From JAMZMI01 sp039944535 (GTDB lineage Bacteria > Bacteroidota > Bacteroidia > Cytophagales > Cyclobacteriaceae), in assembly GCA_039944535.1 (NCBI GenBank), contig JBDUYP010000001.1, positions 372,001 to 436,000 on the forward strand: 64,000 nucleotides of DNA. The letters are read 5' to 3'. The notes under the pieces were generated by a model, which searched no databases, was not told where the DNA came from, and worked only from the letters and a program-made list of their open reading frames with translations. The position numbers were made by a program, and so were the translations under genes. Of the stretch, positions 27,683 through 37,417 are shown in pieces; the first letter of the stretch is position 1; every line of letters starts with the position of its first letter.

Positions 27683-29206
27683 ATGGAAACATTAACCCAG
27701 GAACAAAAGGCGGTCGACCGCCCAAATTTTAAGCCTCATTACGATCATTTTATTGGTGGAAAATGGCAATCTCCCAGCAATGGTGAGTATTTTGATAATA
27801 TAAGTCCCATTGACGGTAAGCCCTTTACCCGGGCAGCTCGAGGAAACAAAGAAGATATAGATAAGGCTCTCGATGCTGCGCATGCTGCGTTTCCATCTTG
27901 GTCCAATACTGGCGCTGCGGCCAGGAGCAACGTGTTGCTCAAAATAGCGGATATCATAGAAGAAAATTTGGAAATGCTGGCACGTGTGGAAACCATAGAC
28001 AATGGTAAAGCTTTGCGAGAAACGAGAGCAGCGGATTTGCCACTTTGTGTTGATCATTTTAGATATTTCGCAGGTGTCATTCGCGGAGACGAAAGCACCA
28101 TGTCTGAGCATGATGCCACTACAGTAAGTATCAACCTGCAAGAGCCACTTGGGGTTGTTGGTCAGATCATTCCATGGAACTTCCCTCTGTTGATGGCCAC
28201 TTGGAAAATAGCTCCGGCTTTGGCCGCCGGCTGTTGCACCGTCGTGAAGCCTGCGGAGCAGACGCCTACCAGTATCATGGTGCTGATGGAATTGATTAAG
28301 GATGTGGTGCCACCAGGTGTACTGAATGTTGTCAGTGGCTTTGGTCCAGAGGCAGGTAAGCCGTTGGCTACTTCTCCACGTATCGCGAAAGTGGCTTTCA
28401 CAGGCGAAACCACTACTGGTCGCTTGATTATGCAATATGCATCAGAAAACCTGATCCCTGTTACCATGGAGCTGGGTGGTAAATCGCCAAACATCTTCAT
28501 GCCGAGCATTGCCGATGCTGATGATGAGTTCTTTGATAAATGTATAGAAGGCGCGGTGATGTTCGCCCTGAATCAGGGTGAGGTGTGTACTTGTCCTTCT
28601 AGAATATTGGTTCATGAATCCATTTATGACAAATTCATGGAAAGAGTTATAGCCAGAGCGAAAGCCATCAAAATGGGGCACCCACTTGCTGAAGACACCA
28701 TGATGGGCGCTCAGGCGTCTCACGATCAATACCAAAAGATCCTTTCCTATATGGATATAGGAAAGCAGGAAGGAGCTGAAGTTCTCTGTGGAGGAGGAGC
28801 AGCCAACCTGAATTCTGGTTTGGAAAACGGATATTACATTGAGCCCACTATCCTCAAAGGGCACAATAAAATGAGAGTCTTTCAGGAAGAAATTTTTGGG
28901 CCGGTTACTGCTGTGACTACTTTCAAAGACATGGACGAGGCGCTCGAAATAGCTAATGACACCCTTTATGGACTAGGGGCGGGATTATGGACTAGAGATG
29001 CTCATGAAATGTACGCCATGCCACGAGCCATCAAAGCGGGTCGTGTTTGGGTAAACTGCTATCATGCATATCCGGCGCATGCTCCTTTCGGGGGTTACAA
29101 GAAATCCGGATTTGGAAGGGAGACGCACAAGATGATGCTCAACCACTATCGAAATACCAAAAACATGCTGATTTCCTATGATAAGAATAAGCTTGGATTC
29201 TTTTAG
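27683..29206 (+). CDS. NAD-dependent aldehyde dehydrogenase (acetaldehyde-type)
   Basis: A 507-residue aldehyde dehydrogenase of the ExaC/AldB-like group. Key residues are present: IIPWNFPLL with the oxyanion Asn near 164, the Glu of VTMELGGKSPNIF near 263, and the catalytic Cys in NQGEVCTCPSR near 301. The double-Cys GEVCTCPSR is typical of enzymes that oxidise acetaldehyde or other short aldehydes. The product acetate could be activated by the acetyl-CoA synthetase encoded 0.6 kb downstream. Regulation is probably by the divergent AraC-family protein. Confidence 0.92.
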   Translation: METLTQEQKAVDRPNFKPHYDHFIGGKWQSPSNGEYFDNISPIDGKPFTRAARGNKEDIDKALDAAHAAFPSWSNTGAAARSNVLLKIADIIEENLEMLARVETIDNGKALRETRAADLPLCVDHFRYFAGVIRGDESTMSEHDATTVSINLQEPLGVVGQIIPWNFPLLMATWKIAPALAAGCCTVVKPAEQTPTSIMVLMELIKDVVPPGVLNVVSGFGPEAGKPLATSPRIAKVAFTGETTTGRLIMQYASENLIPVTMELGGKSPNIFMPSIADADDEFFDKCIEGAVMFALNQGEVCTCPSRILVHESIYDKFMERVIARAKAIKMGHPLAEDTMMGAQASHDQYQKILSYMDIGKQEGAEVLCGGGAANLNSGLENGYYIEPTILKGHNKMRVFQEEIFGPVTAVTTFKDMDEALEIANDTLYGLGAGLWTRDAHEMYAMPRAIKAGRVWVNCYHAYPAHAPFGGYKKSGFGRETHKMMLNHYRNTKNMLISYDKNKLGFF

Positions 29207-29277
29207 GCCGTAGGTTGTATATTTTTTATTTGAGGGGAAAGTGTTGCTTTCCCTTCTTTATTTTAAAAACAGAGGTA

Positions 29278-29643
29278 ATGAAAGTCTTAAGAATAAAAGC
29301 GACAGAAGAAGCTCTCAATACTATTGAGACCCTAAAAAAACGTTTCGGCCCGCTCATGTTTCATCAAAGTGGTGGGTGCTGTGATGGATCTCAGCCCATG
29401 TGTTTCGAAGATGGTGATTTCAAAGTAGGCGAAAGCGATATCAAACTTGGAGAGGTGGCGGACTGTCCGTTTTATATGTCGCGAGATCAATATGAATATT
29501 GGAAACATACCGAATTGACTCTTGATATCACAAAAGGCCGGGGCTCCAGTTTTTCCCTGGAGATACCCATGGGAATTAGGTTTATGATTCGTTCTCGACT
29601 ATTCACAGAGGAGGAGGTGAAAATCATTCAAACTGAGGGTTAG
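29278..29643 (+). CDS. DUF779 family protein
   Basis: A 121-residue protein of the DUF779 family, almost always encoded beside acetaldehyde dehydrogenases. The conserved cysteine motif SGGCCDGSQPMCF (residues 31-43) suggests a metal or redox site, followed by GDFKVGESDIKLGEVADCPFYMS, another family signature. The ATG at 29278 is preferred over an earlier in-frame start at 29215 because it has GAGGT seven bases upstream and begins exactly where family members begin. It is probably co-transcribed with the dehydrogenase; its biochemical role is unknown. Confidence 0.88.
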   Translation: MKVLRIKATEEALNTIETLKKRFGPLMFHQSGGCCDGSQPMCFEDGDFKVGESDIKLGEVADCPFYMSRDQYEYWKHTELTLDITKGRGSSFSLEIPMGIRFMIRSRLFTEEEVKIIQTEG

Positions 29644-29774
29644 AATCATTCAAAACGCGTAACAAGGCGGGAATCTTGATTCACTTCCTTGGATTTCGGA
29701 CTGGAATGAAATAACATTGAAATTGGAAACGAACCTTTCGTAACCTTTCGAACAACAAAACCCAATATTATCCC

Positions 29775-31676
29775 ATGAGTAACAAAATTCAAACCCTCAG
29801 TGGTTACATCCATGAATATCAAAAAAGCGTTCTCCAACCTGAAGAATTCTGGGGGCGAGTTGCCGAATCCTTTCACTGGAAGAAGCCATGGAGCAAAGTG
29901 CTGGAATGGGATTTTGAAGGTCCGGATGTAAAGTGGTTTGTCGGAGGTAAGATGAACATTACCGAAAATATTCTGGATCGTCATTTGTTTACCATGGGAG
30001 ATCAGCCTGCCATTATTTGGGAGCCTAATGAGCCAAATGACGAAGCAATTACGCTTTCGTATTATGAGCTCTACGAGAAAGTTTGTCAGTTCTCAAATGC
30101 TATGAAAGAGCAGGGTGTAGGCAAAGGAGACCGTGTGATTATTTACATGCCAATGGTTCCAGAGGCTGCTATCGCCATGCTGGCCTGCGCCAGAATTGGA
30201 GCTGTTCACTCCGTAGTTTTTGCAGGATTCTCGTCATCATCGTTATCCGATAGGATCAATGATTGTGAGGCCAAAATGGTTTTGACTTCAGACGGCAATT
30301 TTAGAGGAGCTAAAAGCATTGGGGTCAAGAGCGTAGTGGATGAAGCATTGGAAAAATGCACCACTGTGGAAAGTGTAATCGTCTATAAGCGAACAGGCAC
30401 AGAAGTGACAATGAAATCAGGTCGTGACATCTGGTGGTCAGATGCTATCAGCGGACATTCTATGGAGTGTCCTGCCGAAGAAATGGACTCAGAGGACATG
30501 TTGTTTATCCTTTATACCTCAGGGTCTACAGGCAAGCCGAAAGGAGTGGTTCACACCTGTGGCGGCTATATGGTCTATTCGCAGTACAGTTTTGAAAATG
30601 TTTTTCAATATACACAGGGTGATGTTTACTGGTGTACCGCTGATGTGGGATGGATTACCGGACACTCCTATATAGTGTATGGGCCACTTTTGGCTGGAGC
30701 CACTACTGTGATGTTCGAAGGAGTTCCTACATACCCTCACGCAGGACGTTTTTGGGAGGTAGTGGACAAACATAAAGTCAATCAGTTCTATACGGCACCT
30801 ACGGCTATTCGTGCCCTGCAGGCGCACGGGCTTGAGCCTATCGAGCCGTATTCACTGGAAACACTAAAAGTGATCGGGTCCGTAGGTGAACCGATCAACG
30901 AAGAAGCATGGCACTGGTATCATGACCATATAGGCAAAGGCAATTGCCCGCTAGTGGATACCTGGTGGCAAACAGAGACAGGAGGCATTATGATTTCCGC
31001 TTTGGCAGGGATCACCCCAAACAAACCAGCTCACGCTTCGCTTCCACTACCTGGGATACAACCAGTGATTGTTGATACAGAGGGAAATGAACTGAAAGGA
31101 AATAATGTCGAGGGAAACCTTTGTGTTAAGTTTCCTTGGCCGTCAATCATAAGAACCACATACGGAGATCATGAGAGATGTAAACAAACGTATTTTTCTA
31201 CCTACAAGGGTATGTACTTTACGGGTGATGGAGCCAAAAGAGATCATGATGGATATCTGAGAATCCTCGGGCGTGTGGATGACGTGATCAACGTAAGCGG
31301 ACACAGAATGGGTACTGCCGAAGTTGAAAATGCAATCAACGAACACCCTAAGGTCGTCGAGTCAGCTGTGGTTGGCTATCCTCACGAGGTGAAAGGCCAG
31401 GGCATATATGCATACGCAATATGCGATATGGAAGGTCGCTCTGAGCAGAGTTTGGTAAACGAAATCAGAGAGACCGTTAGTAAGATCATTGGCCCTATAG
31501 CCAAGCCGGACAAAGTGCAGATTGTACCAGGATTGCCAAAAACCAGATCGGGCAAAATCATGCGCCGTATTCTGAGAAAGGTAGCTGCAGGTGAGTATGA
31601 TCAGCTTGGAGATACTTCTACATTGCTCAATCCTGAAGTGGTTGAGGCGATCATTGAGGGCTCAAAAGAAAAGTGA
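29775..31676 (+). CDS. acsA: acetyl-CoA synthetase
   Basis: AMP-forming acetate:CoA ligase of 633 residues. The adenylate-forming P-loop YTSGSTGKPKGVVHT lies near residue 250, the motif DTWWQTETGG near 395, the hinge region RILGRVDDVINVSGHRMGT near 495, and the regulatory, acetylatable lysine in TRSGKIMRRILRK near 591. It converts acetate, ATP and CoA to acetyl-CoA in the cytoplasm. With the aldehyde dehydrogenase and the DUF4212/symporter pair it completes a two-carbon assimilation route. Its stop overlaps the GTG start of the following gene. Confidence 0.95.
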   Translation: MSNKIQTLSGYIHEYQKSVLQPEEFWGRVAESFHWKKPWSKVLEWDFEGPDVKWFVGGKMNITENILDRHLFTMGDQPAIIWEPNEPNDEAITLSYYELYEKVCQFSNAMKEQGVGKGDRVIIYMPMVPEAAIAMLACARIGAVHSVVFAGFSSSSLSDRINDCEAKMVLTSDGNFRGAKSIGVKSVVDEALEKCTTVESVIVYKRTGTEVTMKSGRDIWWSDAISGHSMECPAEEMDSEDMLFILYTSGSTGKPKGVVHTCGGYMVYSQYSFENVFQYTQGDVYWCTADVGWITGHSYIVYGPLLAGATTVMFEGVPTYPHAGRFWEVVDKHKVNQFYTAPTAIRALQAHGLEPIEPYSLETLKVIGSVGEPINEEAWHWYHDHIGKGNCPLVDTWWQTETGGIMISALAGITPNKPAHASLPLPGIQPVIVDTEGNELKGNNVEGNLCVKFPWPSIIRTTYGDHERCKQTYFSTYKGMYFTGDGAKRDHDGYLRILGRVDDVINVSGHRMGTAEVENAINEHPKVVESAVVGYPHEVKGQGIYAYAICDMEGRSEQSLVNEIRETVSKIIGPIAKPDKVQIVPGLPKTRSGKIMRRILRKVAAGEYDQLGDTSTLLNPEVVEAIIEGSKEK

Positions 31677-32644
31677 TCTTTCACAAATCAGATAACAAAA
31701 TATTAAAACTTGGCTTAGGCCTTGCGGCTCTCGGTCGCCCGGGCTACATCAACCTGGGCCATGGAGACGACCTTCATCATGACTATGATGAGGAAAAAAT
31801 GGAAGCACAAACGCACGCCATGCTCGATGTGGCTTATGGGCATGGAGTAAGATATTTTGATGCAGCTCAGTCTTATGGAAAGGCTGAGCTTTTTCTTGCT
31901 TCTTGGCTCAAAAAACACAACCATCCCGATGTGATAGTTGGCTCCAAGTGGGGATATTACTACACCGCTGATTGGGCTGTTGATGCTGAGAATCACGAGA
32001 TCAAGGAACACACACTGGCGAGGCTAAACCAGCAGTGGCCAGAAAGCAAAGCACGATTGGATCCATATCTTAGAATTTATCAGATCCATTCGGCAACATT
32101 CGAAAGCGGAGTGCTGGAAAATAGTGAGGTTCTGGATCGATTGGGAGAAATCAAAGCGCAAGGCTATGCCATTGGATTATCCGTCAGCGGAGAAGCTCAG
32201 CCCGCCATAATCGAGTCAGCTTTGAATGTGAAAATGGAGGGAAAACCTCTTTTTGATTCTGTTCAAGCCACCTACAATATTTTGGAGCAATCATGCGAAG
32301 AGGCTTTAAAGAAAGCACATGATCAGGGTGTGACCACTATCATCAAAGAAGGTGTAGCCAATGGACGTTTGACTGCAAGAAACCGGGGAGCTCATTATTT
32401 TCAAAATCTAGCAAACATCGCAAGAAAGCACAAAGTTGGTGTGGACGCTGTGGCCCTGGCTTACCTGCTTAGCAAGCCTTTTGTCAGCATGGTGCTCAGC
32501 GGAGCTGCAACCAAAGACCACTTGACATCAAATCTACAGGCAGCAGAAATTGAGCTGGATATGGCTGATATACTGATTCTGACTAACCTGTTTATGCCGC
32601 CAAAAGAATATTGGCAGGAGCGAGGCAAACTCGCGTGGAATTGA
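31673..32644 (+). CDS. aldo/keto reductase
   Basis: A 323-residue TIM-barrel oxidoreductase. The catalytic tetrad is visible: Asp and Tyr in VRYFDAAQSYGKAELFL, Lys in IVGSKWGYYY, and His in YQIHSATF. The C-terminal NADP(H)-binding end includes PFVSMVLSGAATKDHL. It begins with GTG at 31673, overlapping the acsA stop (GTGA), so the two are translationally coupled. It may reduce an aldehyde or ketone linked to the two-carbon module, but the substrate cannot be predicted. Confidence 0.88.
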   Translation: MIFHKSDNKILKLGLGLAALGRPGYINLGHGDDLHHDYDEEKMEAQTHAMLDVAYGHGVRYFDAAQSYGKAELFLASWLKKHNHPDVIVGSKWGYYYTADWAVDAENHEIKEHTLARLNQQWPESKARLDPYLRIYQIHSATFESGVLENSEVLDRLGEIKAQGYAIGLSVSGEAQPAIIESALNVKMEGKPLFDSVQATYNILEQSCEEALKKAHDQGVTTIIKEGVANGRLTARNRGAHYFQNLANIARKHKVGVDAVALAYLLSKPFVSMVLSGAATKDHLTSNLQAAEIELDMADILILTNLFMPPKEYWQERGKLAWN

Positions 32645-32773
32645 GATTGAATCCGACGAGCGGAGAAGTGTGGGCGACCATAGCAGATATACACCGCTGA
32701 TCAGAAAATATATCTAAGAGGTTAACATATCGTATATTGGGTTGTCTGTCAAACTAATCTTAAAAACGCCGAT

Positions 32774-33664
32774 ATGAACCTTTCTATTAAAAACTTATCC
32801 AAAACCTATCCGAATGGTGTTCGAGCCCTGAAGGACATTTCACTCGATGTACCTGTTGGTATGTTTGGACTACTGGGGCCAAATGGAGCGGGAAAATCTT
32901 CACTCATGCGAACGATTGCCACTTTGCAAGAGCCCGATTCTGGCTCTATCCAGCTGGGTGATGTAGACGTGCTTAAGGAGAAAGAAGAAGTTCGGAAGGT
33001 GCTCGGCTACTTACCTCAGGAATTTGGGGTGTATCCCAAGGTTTCGGCAGAAGACCTACTGAATCATGTAGCTGTGCTAAAAGGTATCGTGAAAACAAAG
33101 GAGCGCAAAGAATTGGTGAAGGCGCTTTTGTACAAAACAAACCTATACCAACATCGCAAAAAGAATCTAGGGGGATATTCCGGTGGAATGAAACAGCGGT
33201 TCGGTATTGCGCAGGCGCTTATATCTGACCCAAAGTTGATCATAGTAGATGAGCCAACTGCAGGTTTGGATCCTTCCGAGAGAAATAGATTTCTGAATTT
33301 GTTGAGCGAAATAGGGGAAAATACGGTGGTGATACTATCCACACATATAGTTGACGATGTAAGGGAACTGTGTACCAACATGGCCATCATCAACCAGGGC
33401 GAAGTGCTGCTCAAGGGCAACCCTAATGAGACGATTCAGCAGATAGAGGGGAAAATCTGGAGGAAGTCCGTTACTAAGGAGGAGTTGGAAGATTACAAAG
33501 CAAATTATATCGTGATCTCAGAGCGATTGATAGGAGGAAAGCCCGAAATACATGTGTACAGCGACTCCAAACCGGACAATACTTTTGATCCTGTAAGCGC
33601 CGATCTGGAGGATGTGTATTTCTCCAAGATCATGGAAAATAGTAATGAATCCGTACCAGCCTAA
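32774..33664 (+). CDS. ABC transporter ATP-binding protein
   Basis: A 296-residue ATPase. Walker A LGPNGAGKSSLMR near residue 37, Q-loop YLPQEFGVYP, signature GGYSGGMKQRFGIAQAL, and Walker B LIIVDEPTAGLDPSERNRF are all intact. A C-terminal ~75-residue extension may be a dimerisation or regulatory domain. It energises the ABC-2 permease encoded 11 nt downstream. Such ATPase/permease-M1 pairs are common in Bacteroidota; cargo is not known. Confidence 0.93.
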   Translation: MNLSIKNLSKTYPNGVRALKDISLDVPVGMFGLLGPNGAGKSSLMRTIATLQEPDSGSIQLGDVDVLKEKEEVRKVLGYLPQEFGVYPKVSAEDLLNHVAVLKGIVKTKERKELVKALLYKTNLYQHRKKNLGGYSGGMKQRFGIAQALISDPKLIIVDEPTAGLDPSERNRFLNLLSEIGENTVVILSTHIVDDVRELCTNMAIINQGEVLLKGNPNETIQQIEGKIWRKSVTKEELEDYKANYIVISERLIGGKPEIHVYSDSKPDNTFDPVSADLEDVYFSKIMENSNESVPA

Positions 33665-33674
33665 TCTGTAAGCC

Positions 33675-36600
33675 ATGTTAGAGTTTATCAAATTTGAATT
33701 ACAGTATCGGTTCAAAAGACCGGTGACCTATATCTACTTTGTGATCATGCTGGCCATGTCGTTTGTGGCGATTGCCACGGATGCGGTGAGAGCAGGCGGA
33801 AGTGGTGGCAAGGTCATGGAAAATGCGCCAAATATTTTGGCCATGATGATGCTGGTGATCATGATTTTTGGGATCTTCATTACATCAGCTGTCATGGGCG
33901 TGCCGGTGCTGCGAGACTTTGATCACAAAACCGACTCTATGATATTCACCACCCCCACGAGCAAACTGGCTTATCTGGGAGGGAAGTTTATCGGGTCATT
34001 CATCACCATGCTGTTTATCATTTCGGCTATTATGCTGGGCTTTATGCTTGGGCAGGGCATAGCCTGGCCATGGCTCGACAATGCCGATCGCTTACTGCCT
34101 TTTAGTTTTGAGACCTATTGGAACCCCTTCTTCATTTTTGTGATTCCAAATTTAATCGTCTTTAGCGCTATTTTCTTTGCCGGAGGGGCGTTGGGCAAGC
34201 GCATGGTTGTGGTTTACGCTCAGGGTATTGTGCTGTTTATGGGCTACCTGGCGGCCTCACAGTTTTTGTCTCAAATGGATAATCAGAATGTGGCTGCTAT
34301 TTTGGATCCTTTTGGTTTTGGTGCTCTTGAAATCACCACCCAATACTGGACAGTGGCCGAGCAAAATAACAACCTCATACCTTTTTCAGGACATATCCTC
34401 AACAATAGGTTGGTGTGGCTTCTGGTGGGTTTGTGTGCGATGATCCTCACTTATTTTGGCTTCAGTACCAATCAGGCCGGCAATGCCTCAAGGAAAACCC
34501 GCAAGAAAGGAAAGCAGATGGTTCGCGAGCTAATCGAGAATATCACCATACCGAAGGCTAACGCTATCTACAGCATAGGAGCACAATTCGTGCAGGTAAG
34601 AAGCCTTACATGGTTTTATTTCAAGTGGATCGTCAAACAAGGGCCTTTCATTTTCATAACGTTTGCAGGAATCTGTTTTCTGCTCATCATTGGTCTCACC
34701 GGAGGCAAGGGTGCTTATGATATCGAAGTGTACTTGACGAGCGCCAGAGCAGTGCAACTGATCGGCTCCTTCAACCTGTTTTTTATCATCATCACGGTTT
34801 TTTACACCGGGGAGATCATCTGGAAAGAAAGGGATGTGCGTATCAATCTGATTTACGATGCACTTCCGTACAAAAACTACATAAGCCTGGCGGGGAAGTT
34901 TTTTGGAATGGTGCTCATGAGCGTGTTTTTATTGTTCATACTCATGATTTTTGGTGTGTTGCTGCAGGTAATCAAGGGCTACCCCAATATCGAATGGAGT
35001 GTTTACTTCACCAGTCTGTTTACTGATACACTTTCGCTGATGGTGCTGTATCTGATCCTTGGGCTGTTTGTTCAGGCCATGGTCAACCATAAATATGTTG
35101 GGTTTGGCCTCATGTTCATTTTTTACATTTCGTTTTTGGTTTTAGATGAGCTCGGCATAGAGCACAGCATGTTCTACTTTGGACGAGCCAATCTGGGTAC
35201 TTATTCAGAAATGAACGCTTACGGGCATTATACGGTCCCGTTTTCATGGTTCAATTTGTACTGGTTTGGGCTAGCTGCATTTCTGTACGCTGCGGCCATT
35301 TTATTCACAGTCCGTGGGTTGGATAGCAAGTTTAGCGTCCGGTTGCAGTTGGGTAAAGTTCGGTTAAACAAGCAGGCAGTGTTGGCCATCGCAGGGGCAC
35401 TGACTGTGTTTGTGTTGAGTGGCGGTTATATTTATTACAACACCAACATGCTCAATGAGTATATGAATTCGGATGACCAGAAAACAATGCAGGCCGACTA
35501 TGAGCGCACCTTGAGTCACCTCGAATTTATCAATCAGCCCAAAATTGTGGATACATATACGGAGGTTGAGCTTTATCCGAAAGGAAGGGACTTCAATGCC
35601 AAAGGGTATTATTACCTAAAAAATAAATCAGAGGAGGACATCTTGGAGTTGCACATTCAGGAGTCTATAGATACTAAATTATCCACATCGGTGACGTTCG
35701 ATGCGGAGGTATCTGAGAAGGAGAAGTACGAAAATTTTAAATACACTATTTATCAGTTGGATAAGCCGATGAAGCCCGGCGATTCGCTGAAAATGTCCTT
35801 TGATATCAACTTTGTGACAACAGGTTTTTCCGAAGGAAATGCCAATAATGACATTGTTTACAATGGCACTTTCTTTAACAATACCAATTACTTTCCTGGG
35901 CTGGGATATAACTCAGACTATGAACTTTCTGACGATGATGATAGAAAGGATCATGACCTGGAGATCAAAGAACGCATGCTGGAGAGAGAAGACCCGCGCG
36001 GAGTTGCTCAGTCGCTGTTTGGTGATGACTCTGACAAAATCAGTTTCGAAATAATCGTTGGGACGGACTCATCGCAAATTGCGATTGCGCCCGGCTACCT
36101 GCAGAAAAAGTGGGTAGAGGGTGATCGCACCTATTACCATTATAAGATGGACGTGCCTATGGTCAACTTCTATTCGGTGATTTCAGCGGATTATGCAGTG
36201 ATCACTGACACATGGAAACCGGCGGTAGATTCTCTGCCTGACGTGAGATTGGAGATTTACTATCACAAGGGGCACGAATACAATACTGATCGGATGATGC
36301 AAGGGATGAAGGAGGCACTGTCTTATTATTCCGCCAACTTTAGTCCATTTCAGTTTCAGCAGCTGCGTATCATGGAGTTTCCCAAATACAGGACGTTTGC
36401 TCAGTCTTTTGCCAACACGGTTCCGTTTTCAGAAGGGATAGGCTTTGTCCAAAACATCGGGACTGAGGATGTGGATCTTCCTTTTTATGTCACAGCGCAT
36501 GAGGTGGCCCATCAGTGGTGGGGACATCAGGTGACCGATGCGGGTGTTAAAGGCAATGCCATGCTTAGCGAAACTTTGTCTCAATATTCTGCTTTGATGG

Positions 36601-37283
36601 TGATGAAGCAAAACTTCAGGCCTGAGATAATCAAAGAATTTCTAAGACACGAATTAGATGTGTATTTGAGTGGGAGAACATTTGAACAGAAAAAAGAGAT
36701 GCCCCTGGAACTGGTAGAAGGTCAGGGATACATTCATTATAACAAGGGGTCTTTGGTGATGTACGCGCTGCAAGATTATATCGGGGAGGACAGTCTCAAT
36801 GTTGCACTCAAAAGGTTCGTTCGCGACTGGGGTTTCAGGGATGCGCCGTACCCCACCTCCAAAGACCTTCTGGGTTATTACCGGGATGCCACGCCGGATA
36901 GTCTGCAGTATATTTTGACTGACATGTTCGAAACCATCACACTGTTTGAAAATAAAACGGTCACGGCCACTTATGAGGAGCGGGAAGGAAAATATGAGGT
37001 GGATTTGGTGCTTAACTCGATCAAATACCGGGCGGATAGCCTGGGTAATGAAAACACAATCCCCATGATGGATTGGATTGATGTGGGGGTTTTTACCGAA
37101 GGTGAGGATGGAAAAGACAGTCTGGTGTATCTGAAAAAGCACAAAATCACTTCTGAAGAAACGCAGGTTAAAGTTACCGTAGATCAGAAGCCATCACGCG
37201 CAGGCATAGACCCGATCAATAAACTCATAGACAGAAATCCAAGCGATAACTTGAAAGAGGTCTCAGAGAAAGAGGCTTCTTGA
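33675..37283 (+). CDS. ABC-2 permease fused to M1-family metallopeptidase
   Basis: A 1202-residue two-part protein. Residues 1 to about 600 form ABC-2-type membrane blocks with more than ten TM segments, interrupted by a cytoplasmic loop (RKTRKKGKQMVRELIENI). Residues ~620-1180 form an extracytoplasmic M1 peptidase-like region with the zinc motif HEVAHQWWGH (His942, Glu943, His946) and a downstream SET glutamate 20 residues on that can complete the site. The usual GAMEN exopeptidase loop is replaced by PFSEGIGF. It is coupled to the ATPase gene upstream. It could export and trim a peptide or sense extracellular proteins; cargo unknown. Confidence 0.9.
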   Translation: MLEFIKFELQYRFKRPVTYIYFVIMLAMSFVAIATDAVRAGGSGGKVMENAPNILAMMMLVIMIFGIFITSAVMGVPVLRDFDHKTDSMIFTTPTSKLAYLGGKFIGSFITMLFIISAIMLGFMLGQGIAWPWLDNADRLLPFSFETYWNPFFIFVIPNLIVFSAIFFAGGALGKRMVVVYAQGIVLFMGYLAASQFLSQMDNQNVAAILDPFGFGALEITTQYWTVAEQNNNLIPFSGHILNNRLVWLLVGLCAMILTYFGFSTNQAGNASRKTRKKGKQMVRELIENITIPKANAIYSIGAQFVQVRSLTWFYFKWIVKQGPFIFITFAGICFLLIIGLTGGKGAYDIEVYLTSARAVQLIGSFNLFFIIITVFYTGEIIWKERDVRINLIYDALPYKNYISLAGKFFGMVLMSVFLLFILMIFGVLLQVIKGYPNIEWSVYFTSLFTDTLSLMVLYLILGLFVQAMVNHKYVGFGLMFIFYISFLVLDELGIEHSMFYFGRANLGTYSEMNAYGHYTVPFSWFNLYWFGLAAFLYAAAILFTVRGLDSKFSVRLQLGKVRLNKQAVLAIAGALTVFVLSGGYIYYNTNMLNEYMNSDDQKTMQADYERTLSHLEFINQPKIVDTYTEVELYPKGRDFNAKGYYYLKNKSEEDILELHIQESIDTKLSTSVTFDAEVSEKEKYENFKYTIYQLDKPMKPGDSLKMSFDINFVTTGFSEGNANNDIVYNGTFFNNTNYFPGLGYNSDYELSDDDDRKDHDLEIKERMLEREDPRGVAQSLFGDDSDKISFEIIVGTDSSQIAIAPGYLQKKWVEGDRTYYHYKMDVPMVNFYSVISADYAVITDTWKPAVDSLPDVRLEIYYHKGHEYNTDRMMQGMKEALSYYSANFSPFQFQQLRIMEFPKYRTFAQSFANTVPFSEGIGFVQNIGTEDVDLPFYVTAHEVAHQWWGHQVTDAGVKGNAMLSETLSQYSALMVMKQNFRPEIIKEFLRHELDVYLSGRTFEQKKEMPLELVEGQGYIHYNKGSLVMYALQDYIGEDSLNVALKRFVRDWGFRDAPYPTSKDLLGYYRDATPDSLQYILTDMFETITLFENKTVTATYEEREGKYEVDLVLNSIKYRADSLGNENTIPMMDWIDVGVFTEGEDGKDSLVYLKKHKITSEETQVKVTVDQKPSRAGIDPINKLIDRNPSDNLKEVSEKEAS

Positions 37284-37370
37284 TAGGCTGAAGTAATTAT
37301 CTTTTTAAGATGCCGGAAAGTTTATGTTTGATTGGGGGAAAGTGCAGTGGGAACGTTAAATAGATGAAGC

Positions 37371-37416
37371 GTAGCATCCCGCAGGGTGCTATGATTTCAT
37401 ATACAGTGTTAGCACC
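37371..37416. repeat. attC-like site, left end of cassette array
   Basis: A short foldback (TAGCATCCC pairing with GGGTGCTA around the loop GC) is followed by ATATACAGTGTTAGCACC. It shares CCCGCA and the GTTAGC end with the right arm of the full site at 38192-38388, and GTTAGCACC matches the inverse of GGTTCTAAC at the other end of the RDD gene in 8 of 9 bases. It lies just past the stop of that gene. Confidence 0.5.
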
Positions 37417-37417
37417 T

